Positions 63,921 through 64,000 of a DNA stretch of 64,000 nucleotides are shown piece by piece. Position numbers and translations under genes: made by a program. Below the pieces are notes generated by a model. The model saw only the letters and a list, made by a program, of their open reading frames with translations. It was not told where the DNA came from and did not search any database. Source of the stretch: Candidatus Synoicihabitans palmerolidicus (GTDB lineage: Bacteria > Verrucomicrobiota > Verrucomicrobiia > Opitutales > Opitutaceae); the NCBI GenBank assembly GCA_020809425.1, contig JAGGDC010000009.1, positions 1 to 64,000 of the forward strand, given 5' to 3'. Position 1 is the stretch's first letter. Every line of letters begins with the position of its first letter.

Positions 63921-64000
63921 CGCGCTGGAGAGCATCGCGTTCGAAATCACCAGCTCTGGCGCCGACTCATTTGGTATATTCCCCGTGAGCTGGATGGGAA
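60660..64000 (-). CDS. Trans-AT polyketide synthase, module 1 (start), 5' end outside the window (PKS-1)
   Basis: The frame is open through position 64000, so this is the C-terminal part of a longer protein; the GTG at 63950 is internal. Counting residues from 63950: KS about 12-445 with DTACSSS (Cys183), VECHGTGTRLGDP and KTNIGHALAASG; DH about 605-865 with QHAVGETAVLPG (His626) and HPALFDGALQ; then the structural, non-catalytic half of a KR to the end at 1096 (RNGRRYEGTLRAMEEPV). The catalytic KR half is the first domain of PKS-2. The upstream residues IPNESAPEL look like a linker from a preceding module. Confidence 0.93.
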   Translation of the reverse strand, partial: PIQLTGNIPNESAPELVISNAMLSSAGPEPIAIVGMAGQYAGANNLEEFWGNLVAGRDCVTEIPPSRWPMEGFFSEDRREPLRSYSRWGGLLEDPTGFDPMFFNCSPREADLMDPQQRLFLMTAYHALENAGYGDRSLDDQRCAVYVGVCGGDYEAHLTRCDDWGDAGAFTGTATAVLAGRIAYLLNLKGAGVAVDTACSSSLVAIHLACESLRAGSCSMALTGGVTVLSSERFYIWASKTGMLSATGRCRTFGADADGIVPAEGVGIVVLKRLSDAVSDGDHIHGVIMGSGINQNGRTNGITAPSSPAQTELESQVYRDFSIDPETLDYVECHGTGTRLGDPMEVAALTDTFRRFTSREAFCALGSVKTNIGHALAASGVAGVLKVLLALRHDEIPATLHCAEVNPHLGLDRSPFLLTQELRAWRPRQDRPRRAAVSAFGFSGANAHLVIEEAPLRAADTRGDYIPWHVFTVSGLTPTALRRRLADLGEWLESPLGRVASPADVSFTLNLGRSHFDQRHVIIADSLAGLLRQVRADLLDDAFDERRANSTAAAMRHAERELLKRPREVETAREWAELYLQGATLDWAEWHAARAGRRIVMPGYPFELRRCWIERAGDAGDAAGRSEFRRTFSASEPVLAQHAVGETAVLPGAASVALAWLGAEQSKPGLPVTFHDVVWLRPLRAAKGQDLSVVVCTEKTANGGRFGVDRSDTGERAVQGEVRWNEAPMPLADLDVAAIRARCTSKIEVAEFYERVAAAGVVYGPYFKVLREFAVGSGEALGRVELDPEFAGEAGHAGIHPALFDGALQVAAGLSYADPRAAGEFRYPFGFQKMICTSVWPAGLWVFASGSPETGVSLELADDAGLVVAKLTGYVTRAPQRTISPIIPLPSYVPGWEERMLETSDKPASQDAVWLVERSETAVETALMERHPALTRIRLGRESRQTDGRSWEVNVADASGWTMLPDGLTRPRTIYFSPGQISPDDYAEEIDCVREAKIVGVLALFRLVQFLQSRDWWREPLELRVILRGVWTISNEVESAPYFSAIPGLVGSIGREYPEITVVCVDVGVGREDGTAMARAVAEEPAQRTSPRVAWRNGRRYEGTLRAMEEPV

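Noticed and set aside
20089..63950. Many long open frames on the plus strand and in other frames opposite the PKS genes
   Set aside because: They are antisense shadows of GC-rich coding sequence: low-complexity Arg/Pro/Ser/His translations, no motifs, no ribosome-binding sites, and overlap with intact domains.
38731..64000. Embedded acyltransferase, enoyl reductase or NRPS adenylation domains
   Set aside because: None of their motifs occur; linkers after the KS domains are short, as in trans-AT synthases.
1..64000. CRISPR arrays, tRNA or rRNA genes, riboswitches
   Set aside because: No regularly spaced repeats, cloverleaf or rRNA signatures were seen on reading; a covariance-model search was not possible.

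Overview
The window is most of a trans-acyltransferase (trans-AT) polyketide synthase cluster, almost all on the minus strand. No search was possible. From gene content and module order I believe it is the palmerolide-type cluster of the ascidian-associated verrucomicrobial symbiont 'Candidatus Synoicihabitans palmerolidicus' (Opitutaceae), or a close copy. That name rests on memory of the published cluster and structure. What the sequence shows directly is ten modules whose predicted chemistry fits the palmerolide backbone almost position by position, plus a carbamoyltransferase, a beta-branching cassette and a luciferase-like oxygenase domain.

Layout. 1-1770: a decayed insertion sequence bounded by 14-bp inverted repeats. 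1790-2101: an IS30-type transposase remnant. 2195-11414 (minus): a tailoring operon, read as phosphopantetheinyl transferase, trans enoyl reductase, donor ACP, decarboxylating KS, HMG synthase, ECH1, ECH2, a broken GT25 glycosyltransferase and a carbamoyltransferase. 11415-11522: a divergent promoter region with repeats. 11523-16203 (plus): four genes (PotD-like lipoprotein, SPFH protein, cyclic-peptide-type ABC exporter, GT32 glycosyltransferase), all broken. 16219-64000 (minus): the PKS operon, read from the right edge as PKS-1 (partial), PKS-2 (7310 aa), PKS-3 (6212 aa), two trans acyltransferases and a broken SDR/FAD lactone oxidase fusion.

How it works together. The acyltransferases load malonyl units on the carrier domains primed by the PPTase. 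PKS-1, -2 and -3 perform ten visible elongations. The HMG-synthase cassette adds a beta-methyl branch at module 3, the luciferase-like domain in module 6 probably hydroxylates the alpha carbon, and the trans enoyl reductase probably saturates two double bonds. A C-terminal condensation/BAHD-like domain (HxxxD) replaces a thioesterase and should release the chain as an ester, probably the macrolactone. The carbamoyltransferase then decorates a hydroxyl. The first modules, including any NRPS part, lie beyond position 64000.

Two things stand out. Disruption is selective: about 41 kb of PKS-2/PKS-3 is open without a break, and the cassette, acyltransferases, reductase, PPTase and carbamoyltransferase are intact, while six accessory genes and both transposases carry stops or frameshifts. 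Both visible PKS subunit junctions also fall in KR-MT type modules, one of them between the two halves of a ketoreductase with a 4-base ATGA overlap.
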